From Owenia fusiformis (lineage: Eukaryota; Annelida; Polychaeta; Sabellida; Oweniidae): a stretch of 64,000 nucleotides of DNA. Of this stretch, positions 47,074 through 57,479 are shown one piece after another. Where the stretch lies: contig CAIIXF020000006.1 of NCBI GenBank assembly GCA_903813345.2, positions 4,115,096 through 4,179,095 on the forward strand, in the 5' to 3' direction. Within the stretch, counting starts at the first letter, position 1; each line of letters opens with the position of its first letter. The notes beneath the pieces were generated by a model, which saw only the letters and a list, made by a program, of their open reading frames with translations, had not been told where the DNA came from and ran no database searches. The position numbers were made by a program, and so were the translations under genes.

Positions 47074-48590
47074 TACTCGGGGTGGAAAATTTTCTAAGAG
47101 GCTCCGTTAAGGAAAAAATGACTTTTTGAGCTGGATGGAATTTCTGTGTATTTTCTATTCTGTTAGGGTGTCCTGCATAAAGAATTTCGCCTGCGAAGCA
47201 TATAACTCTTGCGAAGATATCTAAATACTGGTCCGAAGAAGACATACCTTGAATTTTTTAGAAAAAAATTGGCTAAAAATGGAAACTACAAGAAGTCAAA
47301 ATGTTCAACTCAAACAAAGTTGTAGCTATTCTATATCAATATTTTGTGTTATGTAAGGTTTCTCAGATGTTTCAAGACCTTCATTAGTATACTTGTGTCT
47401 AGAAATGTGGCATTTAAGGACAAAATTTGGCATTTTTAATCATTTTCGCTTTCAGCATTTACATATAGTTCCTTATATCTCAAGTTTAAATGCTGACTGC
47501 TTTTTTGATTAAATCTGTGCTTGTACATGTGTCCTTCCATTTAAGGTATAGAAAATGTATAGTGGACAACCAATGCTCGTATGAGAGCTTTCAGATCTCC
47601 CCTACCCCATTTATTATGGAAAATTGCCGAAAAATATGAAAAAATAAAATAACTTGAAATTATAAACTTTAACAAAGTTGTAGCTATTCTATATCAATAT
47701 TATGGGTTTTTAATGTTTTTAAGATATTTCAGAACCTATATCGGTATACAAGTGGCTAGAAATGAGACATTTAAGGACAAAACTTGGCATTTCTTTTTAT
47801 CATTTTCGCTTTCAGCAGTAATATATAGTTCCTCATATATTGAGTTTTATGCTGTCTGATTGTTGCATTTTCAATCAAATCTGTTTTTGTACATGTGTTC
47901 TTCCATTTAAGGTATAGAAAATGTATAGTAGACAAACAATATTCATATTAGAGCTTTCAGATCTCCCCTACCCCATCAATTATAGAAAATAAACGAGAAA
48001 TATGAAAAAAATAAAATAACTTGAAATTATAGACTTTCATGATGTTGTAGCTATTCTATATCAATATTATGTGTTATTTAATGTTTTTAATATTTTTCAG
48101 AACTGTTATTGGACAAACAATGTTCATATTAGAGCTTTCAGATCTCCCCTACCCCATTTATTAGGGAAGATGACCGGAAAATATAAAAAATAACTTCAAA
48201 CTACCAGTATAAACTTTAACAAAGATGTAGCCATTCTTTATGTGTTATTGAATGCTATAATTATTTTTTCAGGACCTTCATTAGTATACTAGTGTCGAGA
48301 AATTAGACATTTAAGAACAAAATTTGTAATTTTTCATCAATTTTTCATCATTTCAACTTTTAGCAATAACATATAGTTCCTTATATCTTGAGTTTTATGC
48401 TGATTGGTTGATGAATTCTTGATCAAATCTGTTCTTTTGCCTGCCTACTTTGATTTAAGGTATTTAAAAATGTATATTGGAAAGCCTGTTCAATACAAAG
48501 TATTATTTGATATTTTTCAGATATGTCAGAAACTTCATGAGTATACAAGTCTAAAAATTAGACATTTAAAGTTGAGTTGCAAATGGGGCG
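47074..48590. repeat. Left inverted arm with subterminal ~360-bp repeats
   Basis: CATTTAAGGACAAAA-type unit starts at about 47411 and 47771, with a shortened unit before a third at about 48308. It is the reverse complement of units in the right arm. Near the outer end, read outward on the minus strand, lies CAAG|GTATGTCTTCTTCGG with an open frame (47245 down to 47042) starting MSSSDQYLDIFARV, homologous to the right arm. Confidence 0.8.
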
Positions 48591-48759
48591 GGTATTCTCT
48601 ATCTTTATCCATTGGGCTTTTCTGGTTATAATATGTTGCAAACTGCTCATGAATCTATGCAATTATAGTAGAACACTTGGAATATATTTAAAGTAGTGTG
48701 ATAATTATAACCAGTGATCAAGCTATGTTGGTTGAATTCCCTCATATCAATTGCAATGT

Positions 48760-50514
48760 TGTCAAAGACTTGGTGATTTCCATATTACACCTAAGTGTGG
48801 TGTAATTAGGAAGTTCATGATGGATATTGGGCTTGGGGATATTTTGGTAAATGCAAACATTGTGAAATGAAGAACAGCCAACAAGATGATTTTGGAAAGT
48901 ATTTTAAAATGGTAAGCTGTCTTTGCTTTGTGAAGCAATGTTACTGTACAGGGTGTCCGGAAAGTAAAGATACAAATGCTCTAATTTCAATAGATTTACC
49001 TGTTGTAAGATGAAATTGCTACAGATTATAGAATGACATTATAACAATTAATCCTGCAACTGTCATGACAATTTGTTTCAAAATGAAAAAGTTATGGCTG
49101 TTATGGTAACGGTAGTCCCTGGTATGTGGAGCAGCGTCACAATTATATTTTATAATTTTTTTCTCCTGCTCATATCATCTTGACACTCCATCATCTGTTG
49201 CTATTATACATCAAATTATGTATCACAACAGCAAAAGAAGTAGTACTGTAAGAGCTGATGCTATTTGGTCATTTAACATTACTACTTTTATCCAGTATTA
49301 TGTATTTCCCAACATAATCTAAACATTCATGGTGCATCTTGACCAGAGATTTAAGACCTGACAATACCGCTTATGTCCATCTCTCAGATTACTGATAAAA
49401 TAGGCTTCAAGCAGTCTCATTTTCTTGTTGAACTTCTAACAAATATTTTTAAGATTTTCATTAATGTCGGAGTCCAACGGGACCTTCTCAGTGTAATATG
49501 GGCCATTGTACAAAAAGGTTTAATGTCAAGACATTCAATTGTAAGGTTTGTTTTCTTTGCTTTGTGAATTGGTGCATTCAGGAGGTGCACTATTGACTTT
49601 CCTATTAATCCAGGGACCTTTTTTCTAAGCACTTAAATAATATTTCTTTGATTATACTGGTTAGTGACTTTATATAGTTATGATATGCATCAGTGATATC
49701 ATTAGTCTAAAGAGAATACTATGGCAGCAAGAATACAATATTGAACAAAACAAAACATTGATAGGAAATACAATAATAAACACTGTTTCAAATGGTTAAA
49801 TTCTAGCAATTTATGACAATTTAGCGACATCATGGAACTGCTCCCCATACCCCTGACCACCCCCGACCACCGTAACCATGACAATCGTAACTTTAACACG
49901 TTTATGTTACAAAAGTTGGTAGATGAATTGTAATCTAAACCTAAATCTATTAAAATTAGAGTGTTTGTATCTTTACTTTCCGGACACCCTGTATCTCTAA
50001 ATTATGGGATGAATTTCACTTATGGCAGAGCTGCTATTGAACTTTGCAAAACTGATAGTTGCAACAATCTCTCAAATACTGATCATGAAGAAGTTGACAC
50101 TCTCCTTATAGCCCATGTCTACTACAGTGCTGCAGACAAGACAAAGGAATTCAATGTTGAGAGAATTTGTATTCAGTCTGATGATACAGAATGTTGCTTG
50201 CAAAGAAGGATGAGAGTTAAAAAGAGCTCTTAAAGTTTTTTATGTCCTTCAAGGTAGCATTCTAAATTACTATATGAATCTCAAAGTGCAATACCTATTT
50301 GAAGATACATGTATATCAAAGATGGGTGTCTTGTACCAGTACTCACAAACAAACCTTGAGCAACACAAGACACCATATGTCCTTGGCAATTCGAAAATGT
50401 AAAATGGCAAAAGGCAGGGAAAATTGCAAATACAAAGTTTCTAGTCAAGGGTGTATGGCTACTTGTCCATGTGGCAATAAACAACATAGTGCACATTGTT
50501 GGACAACATTTTAG
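48760..50514 (+). pseudogene. Decayed gene of an invertebrate 'HEEADT'-type family, split by a transposon
   Basis: Before the nested insertion one frame reads RLGDFHITPKCGVI, FMMDIGLGDILVNANIV, stop, then RTANKMILES. After it a frame reads SLNYGMNFTYGRAAIELCKT, LSNTDHEEVDTLLIAHVYYS and ERICIQSDDTE, followed after a frameshift by a Cys-rich end (CKYKVSSQGC, TCPCG, HC). The order 'GDFH ... GLxDxL ... HEExDT ... DTE ... Cys-rich tail' recalls a multicopy, uncharacterised protein family I remember from cnidarian and mollusc genomes; no function is claimed. Stops, frameshifts and the 48949-49991 insertion show it is dead. It occupies the centre of the long-TIR element and could be its former gene or a host gene it carries. 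Confidence 0.5.
48949..49991. mobile_element. 1,043-bp mariner-type insertion nested in the long-TIR element
   Basis: CAGGGTGTCCGGAAAGTAAA at the left is inverted as TTTACTTTCCGGACACCCTG at the right. Similarity extends ~180 bp inward (GTTATGGTAACGGTAGTC versus its mirror). TA is duplicated (48947-48948, 49992-49993). The interior has an open frame of 71 codons on the minus strand (49417-49632) that shows no DDE/D-type motif, so it is probably nonautonomous. It splits the decayed gene. Confidence 0.87.
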
Positions 50515-50929
50515 GATGAGTTCTTCAGAACTATAAAAATCATTTAGAGATCTTACATATCTGAATATATAGCTATAGCTTGTGGTGTCATGAGCAACTT
50601 AGACATTTAAAATGACTTAAATGCAGCTCTAACATAGAACCAGGGAGATTTGAAAAATCAGGCTGTTGCTGGATGAAGTTCGAGAGTTGTGAACAATCAT
50701 CTTTATATATAGACACATCCTTTGATTCATATGAGAGTAAACTGTGAAATAACAAAATTATTTCGCACTATTCTATTTTTGAGTAATCTTTTAAAAATAT
50801 GGTAGTGTAGTAGTTTTATCTTTAATATGTACATTTGTGTTTAAAACACATTTTCCCTGCTTTGAAGATAACAAGACACATAATTGAATATATATGATCT
50901 AAAATATGTCAACTAATCCCCATTCAACT

Positions 50930-52715
50930 AAAAATATAAACAACTATTGCTGAAAGTGAAAAATTGGTCATTTTGCCCATTTATGTGTCATTTTTTGATT
51001 TTAGTGTGCTAATAAATGTGCTAAACTTTCGAAAAGTTTAAGCATATTAACATACAATAATAACATTTGTGTTGGTTTTCTGATTAAATGGTGGTGGGCA
51101 GATCTTAGCCCTCTAATAAAAACATTCGTTGTCTTACATACATTTTCTTTCACTTAATCAAAGAAGACAGATTCAAAATATGAATCTATCATCAAATAAT
51201 ATCATTAAATAATACATAACATTGATAGAGAATAGCTACAATTTTGTTAAAGTTTATGTTTTGAAATTACTTTTCATTTATATTATAAATGGAGCAGGGG
51301 AGACATGAAAGCTCTAATATCAACATTGGTTGTCAAATATACATTTTTTCTATCCTAAATGGAAGAAGACATGTACAAGAACAGATATGACCAAGAATGC
51401 ACCAACCAGTCAGCATAAAGCTCAAGATATAGGGACCTATACGTTATTGCTGAAAACGAAAATGAAAAACTGAAAGCTCTACTATGAACATTGGTCATCC
51501 ACTATACATTTTTTATATCTTAAATGAAAGAAGACATCTACAAGAACAAATTTGACTAAGAATGCACCAACCAGTCAGCATTAAACTTAAGATATAAGGA
51601 CCTATATGTTATTGCTGAAAGCGAAAATGGTAAAAAAGCCATGTTTTGTCCTTAAATGTCTCATTTCTAGACACTAGTATACCAATAAAGGTTCTGAAAT
51701 ATCTTAAAACATTAAATAACACATAATATTGATATAGAATAGCTACAACTTTATTAAAGTTTATAGTTTCAAGTTATTTTATATTTTCATATTTTTCTTA
51801 TAATTTTTCATTATAAATGGGGTAGGGGAGATCTGAAAGCTCTAATATGACCATTGGTGGTCCACTATACATTTTCTATACCTTAAATGGAAGAAAACAT
51901 CTACAGGAACAGGTTTGATTAAAATTGCAACAACCAGTCAGCATAAAACTCAATATATGAGGAACTATATGTTACTGCCGAAAGCTAAAATGATTTTAAA
52001 AATGCCAAGTTTTGTCCTTAAATGTCTCATTTCTAGGCACTAGTATACCAATAAAGGTTCTGAAATATCTGAAAAACATTAAATAATACATAATATTGAT
52101 ATAGAATAACTACAACATTGTTAAAGTTTATAAATTCAAGTTATTTTACATTTTCATATGTCTCAGTAATTTTTCATAATAAATGGGGTAGGGGAGATCT
52201 GAAAGCTCTAATATGACCATTGGTGGTCCAATATACATTTTTCGTATCTGAAATGGAAGAAGACATATACAAGAACAGATTTGATCAAAATTGCAACAAC
52301 CAGTCAACATTAAACTCAAGATATAAGGAACTATATGTTACTGCTGAAAGCGAAAATGATCAAAAATGCCATATTTTGTCTTTAATTATCTTATTTCTAA
52401 ACACCTGTACACTAATGAAGGTCCTTAAACATCTGAAAAACATTAAATAATACATAGTGTTAATATTAAATAGCTTGAGTTTTGCTTGAGTTGAACATTT
52501 TGACTTTTTGTAGTTTCCATTTTTAGCCTATTTTTTCTAAAAATTTCAAGGTATGTCTTCTTCGGACCAATATTTAGATATGTTCGCAAGAGTTCTATGC
52601 TTCGCAGGCGAAATCCCTTATGCAGGAAACCCTAATAAAATGAAAAATACAGAGAAACTCCATCCAGCTCACAAAGTCATTTTTTGCACAATTCTCACAC
52701 CTTCCACCCCGAGTA
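50930..52715. repeat. Right inverted arm with subterminal ~360-bp repeats
   Basis: Unit starts (GAAAGCTCTAATATGACCAT-like) at about 51310, 51474, 51836 and 52203 give spacings near 165, 362 and 367. The outer ~190 bp (from 52530) mirror the left arm, including AAG|GTATGTCTTCTTCGG and the open frame 52553-52759 starting MSSSDQYLDMFARV. Confidence 0.8.
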
Positions 52716-53224
52716 ATCATCAACGCATTGCTGTGTGTACTCTCGTGGTAACATTTTAGTGTAATCCATGGACCATTTTCAGAGATTTAAAGAGAGACTC
52801 TCGATATAATAATGTATCGCTGTATGAACTCGCGTGGTAACATTTTAGTCTTATCCATGGACCATTGCAGAGCTCTAAACAGAGACACGCGATATCATCA
52901 ACTCATCGCTAGGTGTGCTCTCGTGGTAACATTTTAGTCTTATCCATGGACCATTGCAGAGCTCTAAACAGAGACACGCGATATCATCAACTCATCGCTA
53001 GGTGTGCTCTCGTGGTAACATTTTAGTCTAATCTATGGACCATTGCAGAGCTCTAAACAGAGACACACGATATCATCAACTCATCGCTAGGTGTGCTCTC
53101 GTGGTAACATTTTAGTCTAATCTATGGACCATTGCAGAGCTCTAAAGAGAGACACGCGATATCATCAACTCATCGCTAGGTGTGCTCTCGTGATAACATT
53201 TTAGTCTAATCTATGGACCATTGC
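52716..53224. repeat. ~89-bp satellite, right part
   Basis: Units start (AGTCTNATCCATGGAC-like) at 52758, 52849, 52936, 53025, 53114 and 53203, spaced 87-91 bp. The last four are nearly identical (CGATATCATCAACTCATCGC, TAGGTGTGCTCTCGTGGTAA). The array is colinear with the part left of the insertion. Confidence 0.9.
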
Positions 53225-53229
53225 ATCAT

Positions 53230-54810
53230 ATCACGTCATATCAGCTTAGAGATCTTCTTATTGATTCACTCCCATCTACTGTCCTTATCCATTTCTCTAT
53301 CCGACTTGACAACACTTCATCAACTTTATAGTCGAAGGGTTAACAACAATGTCATGCTTAACGGCAATTGTAAAGATTTTATTGCTCACCACAAGATAAA
53401 AATAAAATCCATTCCTGAGCATTAACAATATAATATTGCCCATTCTTAAAGAGGTTTAATTCATGAAAACTAAAGGATCGTTAGTATTCATGATCATTGA
53501 AAGTAGAACAATACATGGACGAGAAGATTCCTACTCTTGTATCTGTAATTTCTGAATGGTGTGGGTATGGAAATGTTAGACAGAGCTTTTATCCGTGCAT
53601 TAGATTAAATTTGGGATACTGGGGAATGATTTAATATTGACTTCTGACAAGTTGTGAAAATGCATGTTTCTTTTTGCTGTGTTATTTGTAAAGCTTTGTG
53701 GTCTCTCGAGTCCTACCTCTTTAGCTTTTGTGACTACATATTCAAAACCGCTTCGTATAACTTCTCGTGGGAATTTGAGATAATTTGATAAAGTTGAGAG
53801 TTCGGTCTATCGATATCAATATTCTAAATGATCAATTTTATAGGAACGTAGAATACTAATTTTTGTTGAATACCAATACCATCTTTAACATCTCAGGTGG
53901 CTATAACACGTGAAGTTGGAAGAACTGAAACTTTGTGAATCAAGATGGACGTACAGTCTATCTTCCTCCATAAGTCAGCCCACCGTAGATCAGATATTTT
54001 AAAAATCGTTCTTATTGTATCCAAAAATGAATGGCTACAGTATATTGTTTCATTCGCGGATCGGTAAATACAGACTTGGTTAGATAAAAACTCCATCATG
54101 GGAGACATTGGGCAAATTGATTTTTGCTAACAGTAATGTAAAAGTTCCTAAATCTTTTCAACCTATCGATGTAAAAACCTCTGCCCAAAGTATCCATTAA
54201 TTTTAGAAAATATCAATGAATTTTCTGCAAATCAAAACATATTGATACAGTTCGATGAATTATTGGCTGTGAGCGGGCATAATAAGGTTCATTGAACATT
54301 TAAAGCATGTATCAGGCATGTTGGGATTAAATTTATATTTATTATTTATCGTTGGTGTAATCTACATTACTTCCGACTTGGTTTGGTCGATTACAAATCT
54401 CTGTAAATTATAGAATTACTCTAATATATGATCAATTTATTGTTAAATTAACTTATCCAGATGAATCTTTTTCGAAATGATATATAAATATATAGTGGGC
54501 AAAACAAGAAAATATAGAAATTGAAGATACTTTTAAACATGCGATAGTTTTAACAATAAAGAATTTGACATTCCGTGAACCGATAATGGAATTCTTAATT
54601 AAGGATTTAAGCCCTGGACTCAGTGCATTGTTTCCAAAACAAGGGAATTGATTTATAAATATCCAAACAATTACTGTAAGTATTTCATTTGTGAAATCAC
54701 ATTTCGAAACTAGAATCTAGGCACTGCATACCTGTCGAGTATTCAGTCGGAAGGATAAAATTGATCAAATCGGGAGTTAATTATTAAGAAATTATTCTAC
54801 CGGAAGTTCG
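53230..54810. other. No gene recognised
   Basis: AT-rich sequence with short frames only; nothing could be supported. Confidence 0.45.
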
Positions 54811-54818
54811 GCCCTGCC

Positions 54819-54857
54819 GAAACGAAGACATTCTGTCTTGCATTCTGTCTTCGTTTC
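54819..54857. repeat. Perfect 12-bp hairpin
   Basis: GAAACGAAGACA (54819-54830) and TGTCTTCGTTTC (54846-54857) are exact reverse complements separated by 15 bases. No associated gene or target duplication. Confidence 0.6.
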
Positions 54858-54957
54858 CAGTTGATCCCAAGAGGTTTGGTTGTAAACGTAAGAAATAAGT
54901 CTACGAACATGCAACACGTCAGTAATTGTATTGTATTTTGTTTACCACCAATGAAGG

Positions 54958-55100
54958 TGAGCAATACCTCTTGGGTATGTCCCGTATATATACGGTCGTA
55001 ATTTACGTAATTAACATGGAAGATAGACCCAGAAACCCCTCCTTGAAGGAGCCCTGTGTTCTTTTATGTGCACTCATACATAGACATACAAGGCATTAAC
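54958..55100 (-). repeat. SINE-like repeat body, copy C, outer half
   Basis: CAATACCTCTTGGGTATGTC, AAACCCCTCCTTGAAGGAGC and GCACTCATACATAG match copy B at 26373-26480. Its other half lies at 56185-56260 (ACCACTCAG, CACCCTGAAGTAC); the element at 55111-56170 sits between. No tRNA-like head was found beyond 56260. Confidence 0.6.
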
Positions 55101-55110
55101 ATGACAAAAT

Positions 55111-56170
55111 GTCACCACCTAGTTGCTCACAATAATTGATTTGAATTTCAAACTTGAACTTGAAAAAAGACCTTTTTGACCTTTTTTGACCTTGAGAAGG
55201 TCAAATGTCAAATCTAAAGTCAAATCTAAAGTCATATTTGAATTTCTGAGAACATGTAGATGATTTTGAAAAAAAAATTTAGTCAATTTGAAGCAAGATG
55301 AAAAAATACCTTTTTGACCTTTTTTGACATTGAGAAGGTCATTGAAGGTCAAATGTCAATTCTAAAGTCAGATTTGAATTTCTGAGAACATGTAGATGAT
55401 TTTGAAAAAAAAATTTAGTCAATTTGAAGCAAGTTGAAAAAATACCTTTTTGACCTTTTTTGACTTTGAGAAGGTCATTGAAGGTCAAATGTCAAATCTT
55501 AAGTCAAATCTAAAGTCAGATTTGAATTTCTGAGAACATGTAGATGATTTTGAAATTTTTTTTTAGTCAATTTGAAGCAAGTTGAAAACAGACCTTTTTG
55601 ACCTTTTTTGACCTTGAGAAGGTCATTGAAGGTCAAATGTCAAATCTTAAGTCAAATCTTAAGTCAGATTTGAATTTCTGGGAACACGTAGATGATTTTG
55701 AAAAAAAAAATTAGTCAATTTGAAGCAAGTTGAAAACAGACCTTTTTTACCTTTTTTACCTTGAGAAGGTCATTGAAGGTCAAATGTCAAATCTAAAGTC
55801 AGATTTGAAGGTGAAATGTCAAATCTAAAGTCAAATCTAAAGTCAGATTTGAATTTCTGAGAACATGTAGATGATTTTGAAAAAAAATTTAGTCAATGTG
55901 AAGCAAGTTGAAAAAAGACCTTTTTGACCTTGAGAAGGTCATTGAAGGTCAAATGTCAAATCTAAAGTCAGATTTGAACTTCTGAGAACACGTAGATGAT
56001 TTAGAAAAAAATTGAAGTCAGTCTAAACAGTATATATAGTATATATAGGAAGTTGTAAGAAATTGTTACAGACGCCAACCTCCAACCGCCGGACGCCAAC
56101 CTCCAACCACCAACCGCCGTCAGAAAAAAACGGAGACCATAACAATATGTCACCACTTTTTGGTGGTGAC
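55111..56170. mobile_element. Element with internal ~130-150-bp tandem repeats, copy C
   Basis: It begins GTCACCACCTAGTTGCTCAC and ends with a perfect hairpin GTCACCAC-TTTTTG-GTGGTGAC. Inside, AGTCAATTTGAAGCAAG recurs at 55281, 55417, 55565, 55713 and 55891 (spacings 136-178 bp) with CCTTTTTTGACC, TTGAGAAGGTCATTGAAGG, CAAATGTCAAATC and TTTCTGAGAACATGTAGATG. The tail has a short duplicated CGCCAACCTCCAACC motif. It interrupts a SINE-like repeat, proving mobility of one of the two. Related to copy A at 13296-14164. Confidence 0.8.
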
Positions 56171-56269
56171 ATAACAAGTACACACCACAGCCTTTTGTAC
56201 GAGTTGCGGACCACTCAGTCAAACACCCTGAAGTACTTCACGCAAACAAGCAAATTAATGACTGTCATA

Positions 56270-57035
56270 CGACACCATCCCACCTTCTTGATCTTTGACT
56301 TTAGTAACTCTAGAATCTTATTAGCACTATATCGATGTCTAAAAAGCAAGATAAAGGTTCCGTCGCTTATAATCACAGCGCCAGAGTATCATACCGGAGT
56401 ATCATACTCTAGAATGTACCATTTCTTTTTTAACGTTTTAATGGCATGATATATAGTGACTCGATAATATTTACATATGTTTTCAGTATAAGCCTGAATG
56501 TATGAATGCGATCTGGATGTATTGTTTTTTTAATTTTTTTTTAAATTTTGAATATAAAATAAATGGTGTGTTTTTTTAGTGTTTATGAAAAATAACATGC
56601 CCCGTAAAAGCGGACAAATCTTTCGATACCAGCCTGTGATAATAATGAGTAAAAGGTAGTTCTATTTATGCTTTGTAAGCCACAACCTCACATATTACTC
56701 GACATTGGCGAAAGTATCATTCATACAACAGCGCACAAGATGCATGGTATCTCAGGCCACGGAGGTCAAATCAATTTATTTACTTTCAGAACATGGCACA
56801 AGGCTAGCCAGTCGCATATGGATTGTTTGTTTCTAAGTAGCATTTCAGTAATTTTGTTTGATCGGCGCGGTTACAGGAAACATTGCACTTTGCGGCTCAT
56901 GTCATCGTTAGCGTTTCCCCAATAATGCATCGAAGTGCAAATCTGTATTTTAATTTTCCTCAGAATCAAGGTATCTACTACGAATCGCTTTTAGACATTC
57001 TAGGTAGTTATAAGTTAGATATAATTTAAGGTACA
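56270..57035. other. No gene recognised
   Basis: AT-rich sequence. The 85-codon frame at 56668-56925 shows no recognisable motif and no clear splice boundary. Confidence 0.4.
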
Positions 57036-57039
57036 ATAT

Positions 57040-57171
57040 ACAATTATTGACCTCTCCAGAGGTTTACTGTCAAAATTATATCCCGAGACTGTAAACCGAG
57101 ACCGTAGGTCGAGGTTTACAGTCGAGGGATATAATTTTGACAGTAAACCGAATGGAGAGGTCTATAATTGT
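57040..57171. repeat. 132-bp palindrome
   Basis: ACAATTATTGACCTCTCC (left) and GGAGAGGTCTATAATTGT (right) are inverted. They are followed inward by GGTTTACTGTCAAAATTATA / TATAATTTTGACAGTAAACC and by GACTGTAAACC / GGTTTACAGTC around a GACCGTAGGTC centre. It abuts the 3' end of the ORF at 57176-57457. Confidence 0.8.
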
Positions 57172-57175
57172 TTTG

Positions 57176-57457
57176 TTAGTCCGAAGAATATCTTAGATTT
57201 TTCTGACTGATTTTTCTAATACAAACGTAAAACTTTTTCAAAAAATTATCTACATCTGTTACGGCAGTAAGTTCACTCAATGGAGTCAAATTACTCTCCT
57301 GGGCGAAGTCCACTAAAAGCTTTGTACAAAGTTTTAGATTTTTCTTCGTATTTTGACTGTCTTTACTCTCTAAGAGACTAATAATATCCTCATCTTCAAC
57401 ATTTTTGAAACGGCTAGTGCTAGCGGCGGCCATTTTATCGTCTGATAATGACGTCAT
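57176..57457 (-). CDS. Crypton/DUF3504-like N-terminal fragment
   Basis: A 93-codon frame on the minus strand. After MTSLSDDKMAAASTS it reads RFKNVEDEDIISLLESKDSQ, NTKKNLKLCTKLLVDF, then VDNFLKKFYVCIRK. The arrangement 'RF...DEDI..LL..KDS.NTKK' followed by 'hDN.L..FY..hRK' is the N-terminal, SAM-like/core-binding part typical of Crypton tyrosine-recombinase-derived proteins (DUF3504, as in KCTD1-like and ZMYM/QRICH-type genes). The catalytic recombinase domain is missing: the frame stops at the edge of the 57040-57171 palindrome. It could be a truncated element, a nonautonomous derivative or a first exon. Upstream inverted motifs (GCAATGCATTGC, ATTATTCACCG twice) may belong to the same unit. 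Confidence 0.6.
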   Translation of the reverse strand: MTSLSDDKMAAASTSRFKNVEDEDIISLLESKDSQNTKKNLKLCTKLLVDFAQESNLTPLSELTAVTDVDNFLKKFYVCIRKISQKNLRYSSD

Positions 57458-57479
57458 TTTAGTGGAATGCTGGGAATAT

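Larger units (their letters stand above)
47074..52715. mobile_element. 5.64-kb long-TIR element inserted in satellite, 3-bp ATC duplication
   Basis: The left end TACTCGGGGTGGAA and right end TTCCACCCCGAGTA are inverted. ATC is duplicated at 47071-47073 and 52716-52718, and its removal restores the satellite phrase GATATCATCAACGC. The inverted arms are ~1.5 kb (47074-48590) and ~1.8 kb (about 50930-52715) and diverged. Each contains subterminal tandem repeats of ~360 bp (with ~180-bp half units) carrying GAGCTTTCAGATCTCCCCTA, ACCCCAT and TAGCTATTCTATATCAATAT. The centre holds a decayed gene interrupted by a mariner-like insertion. A 3-bp duplication and long arms are compatible with Academ-, CACTA- or Zator-type transposons; the superfamily is unresolved. 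Confidence 0.85.

Noticed and set aside
49417-49632. Transposase fragment in the nested mariner-type element
   Set aside because: The 71-codon minus-strand frame shows no DDE/D, 'PDLNPIE' or helix-turn-helix pattern that I could recognise.
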